Positions 34,376 through 35,033 of a stretch of DNA of 35,033 bases are shown piece after piece. This stretch comes from Rhizocola hellebori (lineage in GTDB: Bacteria > Actinomycetota > Actinomycetes > Mycobacteriales > Micromonosporaceae): assembly GCF_016862955.1 (NCBI RefSeq), contig NZ_BONY01000091.1, positions 1 through 35,033 of the forward strand, in the 5' to 3' direction. The translations under genes and the position numbers were made by a program. Under the pieces are notes generated by a model. That model worked only from the letters and a program-made list of their open reading frames with translations, did no database searches and had not been told where the DNA came from. Position 1 is the first letter of the stretch; every line of letters starts with the position of its first letter.

Positions 34376-35033
34376 AGGTTCGTCCGGCACGGTTGTGGAT
34401 CATGCTGCGTGACGCGAACCCTAGCTGAGGCCCACCCTCCCGTTGAGACACGGCGATCTTCGCTACCGCCTGCGATGGGTCCGGCCATCGCGCCGCCGCG
34501 TATCCGAACGGAACGGTCACCGGACGCTGCCGCCGGGCCGCTGGTGCTCCTTCGTTGCGTTGTTGCCCGGTAAGAGGTATACGGTGCCTCAAGATCGACT
34601 GGTAGGGGCTGGGCTATCGGCCCACTGGCGGACTTTCGGGCCGTTTAGTGCAAGTCACTGCCTACGACCGCAGGCACACGGTCGTCCTCGGCAGCCCACG
34701 GTCGCAGTGTCGCTCTCTCGAGGAATTGAACGCGTTCGGAACCATGTTTGAGGCCGTCGACGGCGACTCCATTACTTCAGCTTGCAGTTGTCCACTTTGG
34801 TCATCGCACCGAGGTGGACCCCTTGGGTGAAAGCGTCGGCGGCGACATGCAGCTGAACGATGGTCGCGCGACGCCCTGCCGAACCAGGTGGTTCAGCCCA
34901 AATCGCCCTGATCAAGCGATTCGTTGGTGGGGATCGAACCGACTACCACGTCTAGCTTGGACGAGAGTCTGAAACGGAAGTCATGGAGGATCGGCAGCAA
35001 GGGAGAGCGGCGTCACGAGTGGATCAATTGGGC
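34376..35033. other. Right end of window without a supported gene
   Basis: Several short frames, none convincing. It includes the degenerate repeat mate at 34568-34643. An ATG at 34983 opens a frame leaving the window. Confidence 0.4.
34568..34643 (+). repeat. Degenerate repeat, copy B (mate at 4238-4320)
   Basis: Shares GGTAAGAGGT, TCAAG, GGCTGGGCT and TTTCGGGCC-like blocks with copy A in the same order and direction. One frame reads VPQDRLVGAGLSAHWRTFGP, perhaps the start of a lost transposase, but I cannot name it. Confidence 0.5.

Noticed and set aside
34925-34955. Minus-strand sequence with GGTTCGATCCCC, like a tRNA T-arm
   Set aside because: The stem has a mismatch and no acceptor strand with CCA or anticodon arm follows; chance similarity is likely.

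Overview
The window is high-GC DNA from an actinomycete, probably a filamentous one. The evidence is an AfsR/SARP regulator with further NB-ARC/TPR proteins, large secreted Kelch, FN3 and FG-GAP proteins, GTG and TTG starts, terminators made of long hairpins without a T-tract, and actinobacterial IS relics. The genus cannot be fixed from the sequence alone. No CRISPR array, rRNA gene or complete tRNA gene was seen.

Left part (1-5.4 kb), a worn accessory zone. It opens with an 18-bp tandem repeat, then a two-helix SLATT-like membrane protein (311-805, minus). An IS relic (863-1426) has cut off the front of a secreted cysteine-hydrolase/FG-GAP gene (to 2425). A BRCT-containing protein of unknown role follows (2861-3775, minus). 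At 4121-4165 lies the 3' half of a tRNA-Gly(TCC), the typical scar of an integrative element. A mosaic of IS pieces (4369-4592) and a hypothetical gene (4701-5297, minus) complete the zone.

Central part (5.5-24 kb), the most coherent block. Three STAND ATPases (one SARP-BTAD-NB-ARC-TPR, two HTH-NB-ARC-TPR paralogues) are interleaved with large exported or membrane-anchored proteins. These are a five-fold Cys-repeat/FN3/FG-GAP protein, a three-TM FN3 protein, a Kelch-PKD-alpha/beta-hydrolase protein and a Kelch protein with a C-terminal beta domain. Tandem 11-bp repeats of SARP-operator geometry lie in front of the Cys-repeat gene. An inverted repeat with a good -10 box lies in front of the Kelch-hydrolase gene. 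My working inference is a STAND-controlled secreted surface-protein system; it is not proven.

Right part (24-35 kb). It starts with a truncated Ser/Thr kinase and an overlapping two-gene operon for a membrane protein and a GH17 beta-1,3-glucanase lipoprotein. An IS3 orfA remnant and a stand-alone PD-(D/E)XK nuclease-like gene follow. A complete 1175-bp IS is inserted into an older antisense relic of its own kind. A 39-residue zinc-ribbon microprotein, a Cys-rich protein, a probable substrate-binding-protein remnant and a frameshifted gene close the window. A degenerate sequence near 4.24 kb recurs in the same orientation near 34.57 kb, bracketing about 30 kb.
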